DNA of 64,000 bases from Butyriboletus loyo. Lineage: Eukaryota > Basidiomycota > Agaricomycetes > Boletales > Boletaceae. The stretch is from assembly GCA_038093515.1 (NCBI GenBank), contig JBBPSI010000001.1:682001-746000 (forward strand). The letters are read 5' to 3'. Below, one piece after another: positions 50,217 to 62,328 of the stretch. The notes under the pieces were generated by a model, which was not told where the DNA came from, made no database searches, and worked only from the letters and a program-made list of their open reading frames with translations. Each line of letters starts with the position of its first letter. Positions within the stretch are counted from its first letter, which is position 1. Position numbers and translations under genes: made by a program.

Positions 50217-51708
50217 TTACATAGCCTTGGCCAAAGCCAAAACATCTTCTGCGACTCCCCAGGACGCCTGGTACCCTCCCCCACTGCAAGGAAAACTAGT
50301 ATCAGCAGTAATCTCTTTGATATCGAAACAAGGTTCCCACCCAAATCCATATGCATGCACTACTCTCATGCTCCCACCCTCTAAACCCACTGGATCCCAA
50401 GGGACAAGGTTGTGTGTGCTACTGAGAGGGAACTTGACAACCTCCGCCTCCACCCGTGCTCCTCCCTCTCTTCCCGGTCTTAACCCAACTTGATGCCGTA
50501 AAATCTTTGTAACCCTACTGTCCTTGAGTGAAGGTGCAAGCTCAGCACAACGCTCAAAGATACGTTGAGCCACATCCATATGAAGAGAGGTATCCCAATC
50601 TCCAGGCTGAAATGTCCCACCCAGGAGGACAGTATCTGTGTACTTTGCTCCAGGACGCGGAATAATGTATGTCGCTTCTTCTCCCTGTGTCGAGTAATCG
50701 TCTATTGATCTGCTCAATAACCTGGCCTAGCAGCCCTGTTTGCAAAGGTACGTACTGCCCTGTACAGCTAGAAATTCATGTATCTCAGGTGATTTTACCA
50801 AGATCGTCTGGCCACGTATTGGATATAACTTGGTATCTTCCACGCCAATGATAGATCTTGAGCCTGGGATATTACGCCCATGATTGTTCCGAATTAATGT
50901 CGTATCTATGGTGCGCACCGAGAGAGGTGGCATTCACAAGAATGCCTTTAGGCCCAACTAGTGGCCGCAGCTCTTCCAAGCTTTTCACTTCCCGTCGCTC
51001 AAAGGAAGTACCGCGGGACAACAGCTCGGTCTTCAACCAGGGGATGTACTCTTGCGGATTCACTGATATTGTGTAATACCCAACTCCAAACTTGTATGGC
51101 TCTGGGATCTCGGATCGATCGAGCTTGTGAAGCTGAAGAGGTGTTTTTTGAACGCACTCCTGACAGATCTGGTTTATTAGTGGCTCACCTCACGAACCAG
51201 TTTACCCCACCATAGTTCCGAAGGGTCTCCGGTTCGCCTCGAATAGACCCTCGATAGTAGTTTCTTGGTGCGATTTAATTTCGATCAAAACAATCGAGCA
51301 TGCTACGCCGACCTTTACCAAACCAGTCGGAATCATGTCCCAAAACGTGTTACTTTTCCATACCAAGCATCAGTGGACAAGTCGTGGTCATTAGTGATAC
51401 GCGAGCTCACAAGGAAACCAGCTCCCAGTTATAGACTCGTCGATTTGCAGCTGCCGCTGGCAGAGGAGACCAATTTGCACCCTAGCGCCAGACAGGTTAA
51501 GCATGTGTGACCATCGTTTCGGGGAGTGACATACGGCGAACGGACTGGCCCATGCTTGCGAGTGCATATCCTCAGGCATATCGCGTGCAACGATAGTTAC
51601 TTTGAATGGGACCCCTGGATCTGTCACTGCCAAGTATGCTACAGTTAATCCAATGACCCCAGCACCGAGTACAACCAAGTGCCTCCGGGAGGTCTCAGTA
51701 TCCGCCAT
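50217..51708 (-). CDS. D-amino-acid oxidase
   Basis: FAD enzyme deaminating D-amino acids. From ATG 51708: [20 protein letters not shown] (FAD-binding GxGxxG), [17 protein letters not shown] joined to [111 protein letters not shown] and the C-terminal [19 protein letters not shown], the last restored by an intron starting GTGGGA (about 50259-50312). The protein ends LALAKAM, so it lacks the peroxisomal SKL-type tripeptide common in this family. D-aspartate oxidase is a close alternative. Confidence 0.9.
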
Positions 51709-51968
51709 GCTCGACGATAGCAACAGTCTGGGAAGTGGGAAGTGCTGAGGTGCGACCAGTCGATTAGATAAACATATAGGCATACAGTACAACATGAGAA
51801 AGACCCATTGGCGTGCGACTAATGTGGAAAGTAAAAACGATTCAGGTGGCAACAGCCCTTCCAACGACGCTTGGTAGCCCGAGGGGCTTTGGTCACTTCA
51901 GGCATAACGAGGTGTCCAATGTCGACAAGTAGGCCTCGTAGCCTACGGGATACGATCGAGCAAATAGA

Positions 51969-52765
51969 TCAGCCCCACAACGTAATTTTTCTCAATTGTA
52001 CACCACTGGTGCCATCGTTGCGTGCTACAAATAGGGCACCCAGACGCGTGTCTGAAACGGAGTTGGGATCTGAGTGCATGATGGATCCTTGGAAGTCAAG
52101 AATTACTCACATCCTGATAAGCCCTCACCCACACATGGAACTGCAGATAAGCCGGCGCCTTCCAATGCTGTCATCAACTGACCATATGTCCCACAGAACA
52201 AAGCATTTGCAGTCTTATATCCTCGGTTCCGATGTACTGCATTCTCGTTCGAGTGTTCCTCGGAATAAGTAGTATTGCCAGGCGAACGACTCATGCCAGC
52301 GTCAAGCACTGCAACGCTGATGGTTTTCTGCAAGTGGACAAGCCTTTCTTTGCGGGTCATTTGTGGATGAATGTGTTCGGGAGGAAATTGGATGTATATT
52401 CCATGCGTTTCTGAAACGTCGGAGTGAGGTGGAGGGGGAAGTGGCTTTGGGTCCTCCGAGTGGGTGGACCAGAGTGGGGGCTCGGTAGTGGAGTGCGCGG
52501 CGGGTTTTCGCTTGAAAAGTGATGAGGCTGATCGCAGAGAAAAGGAGGGAAAACGCGGCGGGGGTGGGGGGCTCTCGATGTAGCAGAAGGACGAAGTTGA
52601 GGATGAGAGTGAAGGAGACGCGGAGTAGAATGTGTGGCGAGGTTGAGGGAGGTCAAGCGAGTTTTGACGGAGCTCTTCGCGGCGTCGTTGGGGGACGAAA
52701 GAGACGTTTTCGAACTCTGTGATATATGGGATACCGAAGGGGGTGAACTTGACCTGCTGGGGCAT
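51969..52765 (-). CDS. Small Ser/Pro-rich hypothetical protein
   Basis: About 240 residues. Start placed at ATG 52765 (MPQQVKFTPFGIPYITEFEN); the frame is open further but non-conserved upstream. Proline runs (PPPPPRFP, PLPPPPHS) and Ser-rich segments in the first half; more ordered C-terminal part with IYIQFPPEHIHPQMTRKERL, VAVLDAGMSRSPGNTTYS and ANALFCGTYGQLMTALEGAG. An intron with donor GTGAGT (52046-52106) joins GLSG to YTRLGALFVARNDGTSGVQL and ends KITLWG at 51969. No family recognised. It is divergent from the DUF89 gene with 316 bases between starts. Confidence 0.5.
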
Positions 52766-53008
52766 CTGTGCCTGAGAAGGAGCATGAGCGAAGAGGGAAA
52801 GGTTGGAGGAGGAGCCTCGCGTCTGCCACGTTGCTTTGGTGCATTGAAAGCGTTGAAGATAAGCAGTACGCGTTACGTAATACAGCCGAGTCCAACAGCC
52901 AAATATGCGCAAAGAAGCAGAATCGGCGTAGGTCATCACCGCATGACGTCATACCATGTACCTTCCTTTCTTGGAATATCCGCTTCGTTTTGCGACCTTT
53001 TGTTCCAA

Positions 53009-53017
53009 TATATAAAT
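53009..53017 (+). promoter_or_regulatory. TATA box upstream of the DUF89 gene
   Basis: TATATAAAT about 65 bases before the ATG at 53082, followed by a C-run leader (CTCCCCCCCCAT). The 316-base divergent spacer 52766-53081 otherwise shows no gene. Confidence 0.5.
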
Positions 53018-53081
53018 CGCGTCGTTAACTACGCGCGCCACGGATCTGATAAAGAGCTCCTTCCTTTTCTCCCCCCCCATC

Positions 53082-55045
53082 ATGCACTCTGACTATTTCC
53101 CCCTTACTCCTGCCGCCTCCGACCACGCAACTACACCCATGTCACCCGACCCACCTCTCCCCACCGACCCCACCGTCGCCCACATTAACGGCGCTCCTCC
53201 CCCCTCTGCCCCTCCATCGCGCGTCACCCTCCACCTCGGCCACTTGCCTGACAAGAAGGATATCAAAGCACCATGGCCGAGAACGCCCTCGAGGGTATGT
53301 GTCTCCGCTCGTATCGCTGAATCCCGGGATTGACGTTCCCAACCTAGGTTGACCCAAACAACCCCCCATGGCCCGCATTTCGTGGCTATCACGAATACTC
53401 ATTTGCCCATGCAACCATGGGCGTTCGCCTTCCAACCATATTGGGAAAGGCAATCGACGATACGTCGCGCACTCTCAACGAGCAGTCTGCAGAGGACCGC
53501 ATCATCGACCTCGTTCAGTGTCTTGAAAGAATGGACATCCTCATGGCCGACTTGAGCGGCAATGCAAAGCTTAGGCCAATCATCGACGACGGTGAAGGCG
53601 ACGTCGCCCTCTGGAACAAGGAAATTGCCAAATACTTTCAGGGTGAGCGACGTCATCAAACTAGTGGCTTGATACCAATTCCTTCGTCCAGGAAAGGACT
53701 TCATGAACGCACCTTGGCTTTTCGCCGAAGCTTACAAGTATCGTCGGTTGCACGAATGCTTCAGTGTAAGCAAGTACTGGAAAGACTACGACGTATTTTA
53801 CCGCCAAAAAGTATATCAAATCAACACATCCAATGAACGCCGCTAATGATCATTCGCAGTGCGACACATTTTCCAGGTCAACAGAGGCCGTTTTTGAACT
53901 CTCAATGCGGTTCGCAGAACCATTCAAGCAGTCGGAAAATATTTCCGATCAAGAAAAGAGCGAAGCTGAACGGCTCATGTTCCTCGAATTGACCCAAGGT
54001 TCGTGTCTGACGTTTCCGAACACCTTCTTTTTAACTTCCATCAGTTTGCCTATGGGGGAACTCTACTGACTTGTCGTTGCTCATCAACATGACGGAAGAG
54101 CAAATCAAGTCACTGCAGTCCACTGGTGGCGATCATCTTGCTGCTACAGAAAAGAATATTCTGGGAAATCACCTGAACCAGTTATGGGATACCTTTAAAG
54201 AACTTCGCCAGAAGACTGGGGGCCGCATCGACTTCGTCCTCGACAATGCTGGTTTCGAGTTATACTGTGATTGTGTCTATGGTACGCGTAGGGATCGCAC
54301 TATACCATCGACTACCACTGATTGATGCACGTGTAGCCGACTTCCTCATCCAGAGTGGCCTAGCGAAGCAAGTTAGGTTCCACGGCAAGCGATACCCATG
54401 GTTTGTCTCGGATGTCACCCGAAAGGATTGGGAATGGCTTTTAAATACCATGGTGTATGGACACCTCTTTCCCAAAGCAACTGAGGCGGAAAGGGAATCA
54501 CTTAGGCGTCTTGGTGCCCGTTGGAAGGTCTGATGTTCCGTCCGCGTCGGGACGCGCAATGCTGATTATACTCATTCAGCAATACGAAAGGGATGGCAGA
54601 TGGGTGTATGAGCAACACCCCTTTTGGTGTACTGGATACACATTCTGGGACCTGCACAGCGAAGCACCAGATTTATTCCTCCATCTCTCCCGCTCGGATC
54701 TCGTCTTTTTCAAGGGGGACTTAAACCATCGCAAGCTGACGTATGATTGTGCCGCTCCAGCGAGCACTCCCTTTGATATCGCAATCGGACCAATGGCTAG
54801 TGCCGCGGGTGCCCCGAAGGTGTGCAGTTTGCGAACTATCAAAAGTGACGTCGTGGTCGGGCTTGGAGATGATGGGGATAGAATCGCAGAGCAACTTGAC
54901 AAGAATGAGCCGGGATGGAAGATCAGTGGGAAATACGTGAGAGACATCCCTCGGAGTCCGCTTGACCGTTTCCTGATGGATACGCCGCCAGGCTGTTGTT
55001 CTGCTGTCCGAAGGTCGTCCAGGAGAAAAGGTCCGTTTTGCGTGA
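53082..55045 (+). CDS. DUF89 / ARMT1-type damage-control phosphatase (protein-glutamate methyltransferase-like)
   Basis: Metal-dependent DUF89 protein; relatives dephosphorylate sugar phosphates or methylate glutamates. Eight exons (53082-53294, 53348-53642, 53692-53810, 53860-53998, 54045-54281, 54337-54527, 54580-54936, 54992-55045) give 534 residues. A Pro-rich leader of ~65 residues precedes the domain. Seen: PPWPAFRGYHEYSFAHATMG, DLSGNAKLRP, NAPWLFAEAYKYRRLHECF, FVLDNAGFELYCDCVYADFL (DNAG metal motif), RYPWFVSDVTRKDWEWLL, WVYEQHPFWCTGYTFWDL, DLVFFKGDLNHRKLTYD (KGDLNxRKL), LRTIKSDVVVGL and the end SGKYAVVLLSEGRPGEKVRF. These match the eukaryotic ARMT1 subfamily. Confidence 0.92.
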
Positions 55046-56917
55046 CAACATCTCAGATGTCACTGTTGGAAGCTCGCGTGCGAGAACGCCCAATGACTGG
55101 ATGCAGGTCGCCAAGTTCATGCCGTCGTGTGCGGGCTCTCGTCGGGCGTGCATTAAGTATTTACTTTTATGTTTCTCTTCTCTACTTTAACGTTCAGCTA
55201 TGTATGTCCTCGTTGTAAAATGTAAAATGTTAGTAGAATGTTGCGGCTTTGGAGGATTCGACTCGATACATACGGCTAAAAAGGCCTTTGATGGGCGCCA
55301 CACCAACGAGAGATGACAATCGAGAGACACTCGGTTGGTCACGACACGGTGTAATTTGTCTAAGGGGCGAGGTTTAGCCGGGAGATAATTTGTTCAGAAT
55401 TGTGCTTTGAAAGATATCTCATCTCCTACGACCTCGGCACCTTTCGAAGGGAAGAGTTCGCGGGGTCCTGGCCCAGGGATCGCAGTCGAAAAAACGCACC
55501 GAAATATTTATTTCTCACTCGAATGATCAAGCAACTTCGTAGATCCATGACCCAGTCCATTTCCCATCACATTATAAATCTTTTATTAGGTTTTTACTAT
55601 TTTTTTGGAGGGCTTTTCGGCGCAGCCAACCTCCAGGGACCAGCATTCATTCGCGAGCGCCCTACGTTCAACTACAAGGTCACCCCAGGAGCCAAGCAAA
55701 CCAACTCATTCAACATTCGTATAGTCAGCATGCCCCGGTACCTACCCTCAGCAATTATGGATTGCGAATGGTCGAGACACGAATTGGCGCGCGAGACGAG
55801 TCTCAATCATGATGTCCGAGTCGTTCCCCCTGTGAACACCCTAGGCGGCCTCGCGAGAAAACGAAAGTACACGCATGGTTGACTTGTTACATCCATGGAC
55901 TATTTTCTACCACTAGGTAGCAAAATTGGATCCATACCGCGTGGCTGCTGGGGGTACGTTGTACTTCATGCATATGGATGGATCACACCACATTTTCACA
56001 TCAACATCACGCGCACAGCACTCTCGTTCACTCAAGGCATATCATGGCAACTCACAGAGTACTCGGGCCTCGGAATGTCCAAGTACATGGCACGGACCTA
56101 CCAAGATTTCCTTGCCGAACGGTGATCGTTACCAATTGATGCTATCATTTTTGGAGTAGAAAATTGACGCTGTAGAGATTCCCTTCTGAACAACTTTAAT
56201 GGCACATGGGAATGGGGCCATCCATACGGTTCCTTTCTCCACCGTGTTCTCACTGACGCCGACGAAATCTGTCGTCGTAATCCTTCCCACCGAGGGGTCA
56301 CTAATACCCTTCCGGGGATGCCTTCCGTGGGTGTTTGACCATAGGTCCGCACTCACCTTATCACTTGTTTATGACACAACGTTCCAGAAAAAGAAAGCCC
56401 TGTCAGGCATGTATCTTTCTGGGAATGCTTGTTGTCGCCTTTATCAGCACTAGTTGTGCCTATGACAATCCGTCCGCAGAGGTATTATATTTTCCATCGG
56501 AAACCTCACATCTGAGGGATCAAAATGACTCATGCCTTCAAAGATCTCGTCAATATCTTGCCGCCACTGGGGTCGGGGAAAATAGTCACCTCTGTGACCT
56601 TTAGCTCACGGAAGTGCTCCTGAGGGAAAAAATATGGATGATCTTATCTAGGAGAGCTGGGAAGGCATTCGGATCAAGCGACACAGACCAAATATTCTGT
56701 TCCGATGCGGATCGACAGTTCTTAGCACAGATCCGCTACCAAAAATATCAGTCGCCCCGTGACAGGCGACCGATGCTTTGGTCTGAGCCTGGGACTGGTC
56801 ACCATGTGGTCTGCTCATCAAGCCTCATCAAGCCTTGATTTGTTCCCTATGGAATAATATAAAAGGCTCAGCAATGCGAGTACTGTTCTCCAGTCTCAGA
56901 TCTATATCTGGCCGACC
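55046..56917. other. 1.9-kb stretch without a resolvable gene; open-frame fragments on both strands
   Basis: Longest plus-strand frame is 55400-55882 (160 codons, one hydrophobic run HHIINLLLGFYYFFGGLFGA), followed by two overlapping short frames at 55895-56159. On the minus strand short frames at 56098-56356 and 56430-56700 include pieces such as GTVWMAPFPCAIKVVQKG and LDPNAFPALLDKIIHI, which look like remnants of kinase-like or F-box-like coding but do not splice into one frame. I see no terminal repeats. The promoter of the aspartic protease gene lies at the right end. Confidence 0.35.
56858..56864 (+). promoter_or_regulatory. TATA box of the aspartic protease gene
   Basis: TATAAAA in the context ATATAAAAGG, 53 bases upstream of the ATG at 56918. 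A strong TATA element fits an inducible secreted-enzyme gene. Confidence 0.6.
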
Positions 56918-58527
56918 ATGTTCCCTGCTGCGTCTTTGCTCACCACTTTGCTCCTCGCGCTTTCCATCGCAGCGACACCGGTGGAAGTCCGCACCCCCCG
57001 TGTGACATTACCGTTCGCCAAGCGCATCAACACCAGTGGTGGTGCTATCAAGCTCGTTGAACATGACCAAGCTCGTGCTACTGCACTGAAGGAGCATGGT
57101 ACCGCTATTCAGAGCGGCAAGCTGGATCGTCGCACTGCTAGCTTTGCTATCACAAACGAGGCTGTCTCATACGTTGCAGCCGTCGCAGTCGGCAACCCGG
57201 CCACCACCTGTGTGTTATGGTTTGTGCATCGAGTTTCATGACACTTACTCTCACATGTACAGACAATTTGATCGTCGACACTGGCTCCTCCAACACCTGG
57301 GTTGGTGCTGCCACACCCTACACACCCACGAGCACCAGCACGAACACTGGAGAGCCTGTGGTAAGCATGACCGAAATTCCCAATCGCAAAAGTAACGTTT
57401 ACATTTTCCCACAGTCGGTCTCGTACGGCTCCGGCTCTTTCTCTGGTCAGCCCTATGGCCTTTTTTAGGGGTAGAAACAGGGAGCTGATCGTGTTTCTGT
57501 AGGAGAGGAATGGACGGATACTGTCACGCTTGGTTCTGGTCTTACCATTACCCAGCAGTCCATTGGTGTCGCAAGCACCTCAACCGGTTTTCAAGGCGTT
57601 GACGGCATTGTTGGGTAAGAGGATTGCTTTCATATTAAGCACGGACACCGATCACCCTCCAGCATCGGTCCTGAAATCCTGACTGAGGGTACTCTGACTA
57701 ACGAGCCCAACACGGAGATCCCCACTGTCACCCAAAACCTCTACACGCAAGGGACGATCGCCGAAGAAGTTGTCGGCGTCTTCTTCGCACCCACCACCAC
57801 CCCTTCAGACACGAATGGTGAACTTACTTTCGGTGGGACTGACTCCACCAAGTACACCGGCACCCTAACCTACACGTCAGCTTTTCAACTTGGATCACTG
57901 GATAACATCTGATCGAATCGTTTCAGTCCCTTGACCACGACTTATCCTGCCGCGTACTACTGGGGCATCAACGAGAGCGTTACTTATGGCAGCACGACCA
58001 TCCTGGCGGAGACTGCTGGTATCGTCGACACCGGCACCACCTTGATCCTTCTTGCTTCCAGTGAGTAGACTGCGCTGGCTCGGGCAGACACAACGCTAAA
58101 CTGTTTGAATAGATGCCTACTCAGAATACCAGAGCGTCACCGGTGCTACGTATGACCGTGTCACCGGCTTGCTGAAGCTCACTACTTCTCAATATGCCGC
58201 CCTCCAGAACCTCAACTTCAACATTGGCTCCGTAAGTATTCGTTCATATTCAATCGAACGGACCATTCCCTTACACAACGATGCCTCGAGGTCACATACG
58301 CGTTGACACCCAACGGCCAAATTTGGCCACGATCGCTCAACACCTACATCGGCGGTACTAGCGGCTCGATTTACTCGATCGTCAACAATCTCGGCTCTCC
58401 TTCCGGACAGGGTCTTGACTTTATCAACGGTCAGAGTTTCCTCGAGCGCTTCTACAGCGTCTTCGACACCACGCACTCCCAGGTCGGTTTTGCAATGACG
58501 ACCTACACGGATGCCACCACCAACTAA
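56918..58527 (+). CDS. Secreted aspartic protease, pepsin A1 family (polyporopepsin-like)
   Basis: Extracellular acid protease, 411 residues, eight exons (56918-57209, 57263-57360, 57415-57445, 57503-57614, 57663-57875, 57927-58060, 58113-58231, 58291-58527). Seen: signal peptide MFPAASLLTTLLLALSIAA; propeptide to about residue 85; first catalytic motif NLIVDTGSSNTWVGA; flap SVSYGSGSFSG; VDGIVGIGPE; second catalytic motif AGIVDTGTTLILLA; C-terminal FINGQSFLERFYSVFDTTHS and VGFAMTTYT. Start and signal peptide are unambiguous. Very few cysteines, as in polyporopepsin. A TATA box precedes the gene. Confidence 0.94.
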
Positions 58528-59335
58528 GCCGGAGGGTGTCGATGGATGTCGCATTGTTATTCCACGCTGTTAGCACACTTTCGGATTTTAGTGTAAAGTC
58601 GCATATCAAAGGAAATAGAGTGTATTTCAATGAAGGAAAATATCTCGAGCATGTCACGCTCAGTGTGTCGAAATCGCTGCTAATAAACAATACTCGGGGA
58701 CAAGTGAAAAGCGTTCCGAACTCGTATATCACTCGTCATTTAATCAAGTTTTACACCTGGATCCAAAACGTATTCGCCTGCGTTCACTAGTCTCAAATAT
58801 ACCCGACGAGACGAACGCTCCCTAGGACCCGAGCTTCTGAGGGGACGCCAAACATAGATGGTTCAAAACTAGATCTTCGCTCGACTTGAACTGAACACCG
58901 TCGACACATTCCTGCGATCAACCCCTCCACCCGTGACGCGGGTAGCAGAGATACTCTCAGAGCATACTTGTTGCAGCTTCATTACTCCACCAAGTCGGAG
59001 TTGCGCCATCGAGAGGGTTTTGTCCTGGCATTAGGAATAGTGTTGTTTGTAAACCCAAAATTGAGTGGCGAAAGTGGTCTGACTTTTGGATCCAGCTGTA
59101 CTATTCGCTCTTCTCAGGAAGATGGTGGCCGAGTTCACAAACGTTTTGGATGCCGTGGGAGCATCTTGACGATGATGGTGGATAGACCCAGGATTTAGAT
59201 ACACGAATCTAAACGCTACGGACAAATACAATGGTGACTGAAAGTTGAGAGGGTAATGTGGGAAGCCAGACAGCCGAGCGCGAGGAACGCAAATGGAGAG
59301 GTGTCCAGATATAGAACAAGGGTGAGAGGTTCTTG
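58528..59335. other. Intergenic, 3' regions of convergent protease and RING genes
   Basis: 808 bases. Open frames here are short (under 105 codons), on both strands, without recognisable motif. No repeat or RNA gene identified by eye. Confidence 0.4.
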
Positions 59336-61008
59336 TCAATCTATGTCCTCAATCCATTGCCCAGGAAAAGACGGTGTACTGTGAAAGGTCACCTCTGGAT
59401 GGATATTGCGATTGCCTCTTCCCAGGTTGCGTTGGGAGCGCGCTGCATAAGTGTCGCTGTGTCCGCCGGAAGCACTAGCACCACCCCCGAAAAGTGCATG
59501 GAAGAGACCGCCACCACCACCTCTATCAGAGTTCCCGGGTGAGCGAGGGCGTGGGTTAGATGAAGGATTCGTGCGGTTAGAGCTCGAGCTCCCTCCTGAA
59601 GGCCCTCCAGGGGAATGTTGTTGTGGCTGAGCGATCAGAGCAAACCTATGCGCCAATAGTTACACACGACGATGCAACCACAAGAGACTTTGAAGACGAA
59701 CCTGCAAACTGGACATGTCCCGCTCGATTTGAGCCAGGGAACAATGCAACCTTCGTGGAATGGATGCTTGCAAGGAAGCGTGACTACGACCAACTCGTCC
59801 GGGTCTTCTGCATCCAACTTGAACGAGTCTTTACAAACTGCACAGTCTCTTTCCAACAGTGGGGCTATGTGGCACGTTAGCAAGGCGAATAAATGGGAAG
59901 GACATGCGGAGACATACAGCCTTCTGCGAGTACCTCTCTCGGCAAGTTGCTAGTGATCTCTTCTGTTGCAGGTACTGGGCGTCCAGCGGTGGAATTCTCG
60001 GCAAGTTGGGTCAGTATTTGGTCCAATGCTTCAGGAACGTGAGACGGGCAAAGGGTCAGATGAGAGGACACGAACCTTCCTGATTAAATACATAATCACC
60101 CCATCGGGCTGATGGTGGCATACCCAGCAGCTCGGAAAAGGGATCGCCACGGCCATGGGGCTCACGACCGAACATGGCCAAGAGGTACTGCGCCATTAAT
60201 GGACCGGTGATGTCGCCTTGGCTGCGCGTGTTATTGGTGTTGTCTGTTTCACGACGTAGAAATCTGAAGACGAAGTGATGTTTGATCGAGTGAGTGGATC
60301 TTGAAATGAGGACGCACTCGAATATAGTGGGCACAGGACGATCTGGCAGGGGTGGTGAGCGCCCGGATGGGTTAGAGCCTCCAAGAATGAAGGTTCTGGT
60401 GCTTCCACCTCCGGGACCACTGTGGAATTCGAAGCGAAGGCCAGTGCTCGTCTATGAGGGTATCTGGGAACTAGGGATGTGCGGGATAGAATGGAGTACA
60501 TACAGTGGAGTAATCCTGCGGACGCTGTGAAGGCGGAGAGCGAGGACGGGGGGGAGACAAGTGGGTTGCAGAATCCCGGCGGGTTCTCCGAGAACCTAAA
60601 GGAAGGGAATGAGGTCGAGGATTGATTAGGGCAAGGGGATACGGCACCGGAACGCGGAAAACCCTCGAACGCGCCGGGGATGCCATTGTGGATGTCGTCC
60701 ATGTTGGCGGGACGACTTTGAAAATCCCGAGGGTCATCGACCGGATTCTCGAGCTGGAGGAGAGTTAGAATGGGGAGATGTGGAGAGTAGAGCCGTGAAC
60801 CTTTTCGACGAAGGAGCCACGACAAGAAGCACAAATGGGATCTGGTGTCTGCAAAGATGGGAAGAAGGGATGACTACAAGGATGGCGCGGGGACCGACCA
60901 TGAGAGGCCTCATCTCTGCATGACACTGGTGCGGATGTCAGACTGATATGGCGTGCGATGGAAAAGACTGACTTGGTGACAGAACCAGAGAGGTTCTCTG
61001 AGAGACAT
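59336..61008 (-). CDS. RING-H2 E3 ubiquitin ligase with N-terminal zinc ribbon (RNF126/RNF115-like)
   Basis: Predicted cytosolic ubiquitin ligase of about 400 residues. Start ATG 61008: MSLREPLWFCHQ joins via an intron to CHAEMRPLM and then TPDPICASCRGSFVEKLENP, forming the CxxC...CxxC zinc ribbon of the RNF126/BCA2 group, where it binds ubiquitin or cargo chaperones. Middle: low complexity, with GPLMAQYLLAMFGREPHGRG, LLGMPPSARWGDYVFN, EALDQILTQLAENS. RING-H2: CAVCKDSFKLDAEDP, VTLPCKHPFHEGCIVPWL, SGTCPVCRF. The tail after the RING is Gly/Ser-rich (RGGGGGLFHALFGGGASASG) and ends WIEDID. Family members work in quality control of mislocalised proteins and receptor sorting; this is inferred here. 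Confidence 0.88.
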
Positions 61009-61183
61009 CGAGTGGGACGGCGATGGGGCAAGACGAATGTTCTATGACGCCAAGGTACGGCGAATCCCGGATACGCCCTTTGTACCATCCTCGAAATCTC
61101 AGAAATATTCGGCGATCCCCGGATATCCATGTCGTCTCCTGGAAATCCACGTCACGTGGTACCCACTCCGTTTGCCCGCCCCC

Positions 61184-61882
61184 ATGCTCGTCCTCCCTTG
61201 CTTTCTCTTCGCCCTCCCCCTTCCCGCCACCGCTGTCCCTAGCGAGTTCAAGAGAGACATCCTCAGCCTCCTCGGCGGCGACAGCGATACAGCCAGCGCG
61301 TCCCGTCACACCCATGCCGTCCTCCCCACCCTCAAGCCCTTCTCCAGGTCGTCCGCGAGCCCGTTTGGGCAACCATCCCGCTCAACGTCCCAGTTTATAT
61401 CCTCGGCAGAACAGTGGACACCCACACCCACCCCGCGCACCAACTCCGCTGAGCCCACCGCCCTCGCTTCGACACCGTCCATCCTGCCAGCATCCGCGGA
61501 AAGCCACGCCACCGATCACTCGAGCAAAACATGGCAGATAATTGGCATTGCTTTCATCGCCGTCCTCTTTATCGCCACGTCCATCACCTGCGCCATGTTC
61601 TTCGACCGTCTTTGGAGATTCCTCCAGGACGTCATCTGTTGCACATCACGTCCACCTGTCTCCGAGGAATTCATTCCAGACTGCGAAAAGCAAACCTGGG
61701 ACACCAGGACCCTCTCACCTTCGCCCTCCGACTTCAACCATTACAACGGTGAGTCTCTCCGCGAGGAAGCTTCTGTCTATACCACACGAGCACGAGAATT
61801 GCCATGGAATGCCGACACCCAAGATTGGAGCACACTTCACCGACAACCATCTCGGAGAAACGACCATCTCCCTACCGCCTAA
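61184..61882 (+). CDS. Single-pass membrane protein with signal peptide and Ser/Thr-rich ectodomain
   Basis: Intronless, 232 residues. Start at ATG 61184, which opens a signal peptide (MLVLPCFLFALPLPATAV); the frame is open upstream without a better start. Then a Ser/Thr/Pro-rich stretch likely to be O-glycosylated (SAEQWTPTPTPRTNSAEPTA), one transmembrane helix (WQIIGIAFIAVLFIATSITCAMF), and a cytoplasmic tail beginning DRLWRFLQDVICC with a Cys pair that could be palmitoylated. No family recognised; the layout resembles fungal wall-stress sensors, but no WSC domain is present. It is divergent from the RING gene, 175 bases between starts. Confidence 0.65.
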   Translation: MLVLPCFLFALPLPATAVPSEFKRDILSLLGGDSDTASASRHTHAVLPTLKPFSRSSASPFGQPSRSTSQFISSAEQWTPTPTPRTNSAEPTALASTPSILPASAESHATDHSSKTWQIIGIAFIAVLFIATSITCAMFFDRLWRFLQDVICCTSRPPVSEEFIPDCEKQTWDTRTLSPSPSDFNHYNGESLREEASVYTTRARELPWNADTQDWSTLHRQPSRRNDHLPTA

Positions 61883-62328
61883 ATCCCACTTAATATCCCC
61901 AACCTTCCGAACTCGTGCGGTTTCGCTGTAATCGGCAGGCCGGACTCAGCACGCATACACCCTATCATCTACCCACAGCTACCCCGGATTTACGTCCGCC
62001 CAGGAATCCTTTTTTCCAGGTAGTCAGAGATGAATATCCCCGCCGCGCCAACGGTGCACACTCCCATAGACACATACAGCCTCGTCTTCGCGGGAAGCAC
62101 TGTTGAGACCATCACCATGACATGTATCATTGTACACAATCTATCTTGCCTTTGTATGACTCCCATAGTGTCCGACTACGAGCGGATGGTTGTGAATATA
62201 CCGAGCTTTGGCGCCCTTCCCCCTTGTCCGACGACGACATGAGCGTTTGAGAAGAGTGTTTGCAGCAGTTTCCAGATGAGGAATTTTACGTGTAATTCAG
62301 CTACAGTCAGTCTTGATCTTTCCCGAAC
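61883..62328. other. Intergenic, riboflavin synthase promoter region
   Basis: 446 bases between the membrane-protein stop and the RIB5 start. Short open frames only; no motif, repeat or RNA gene supported. Confidence 0.4.
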
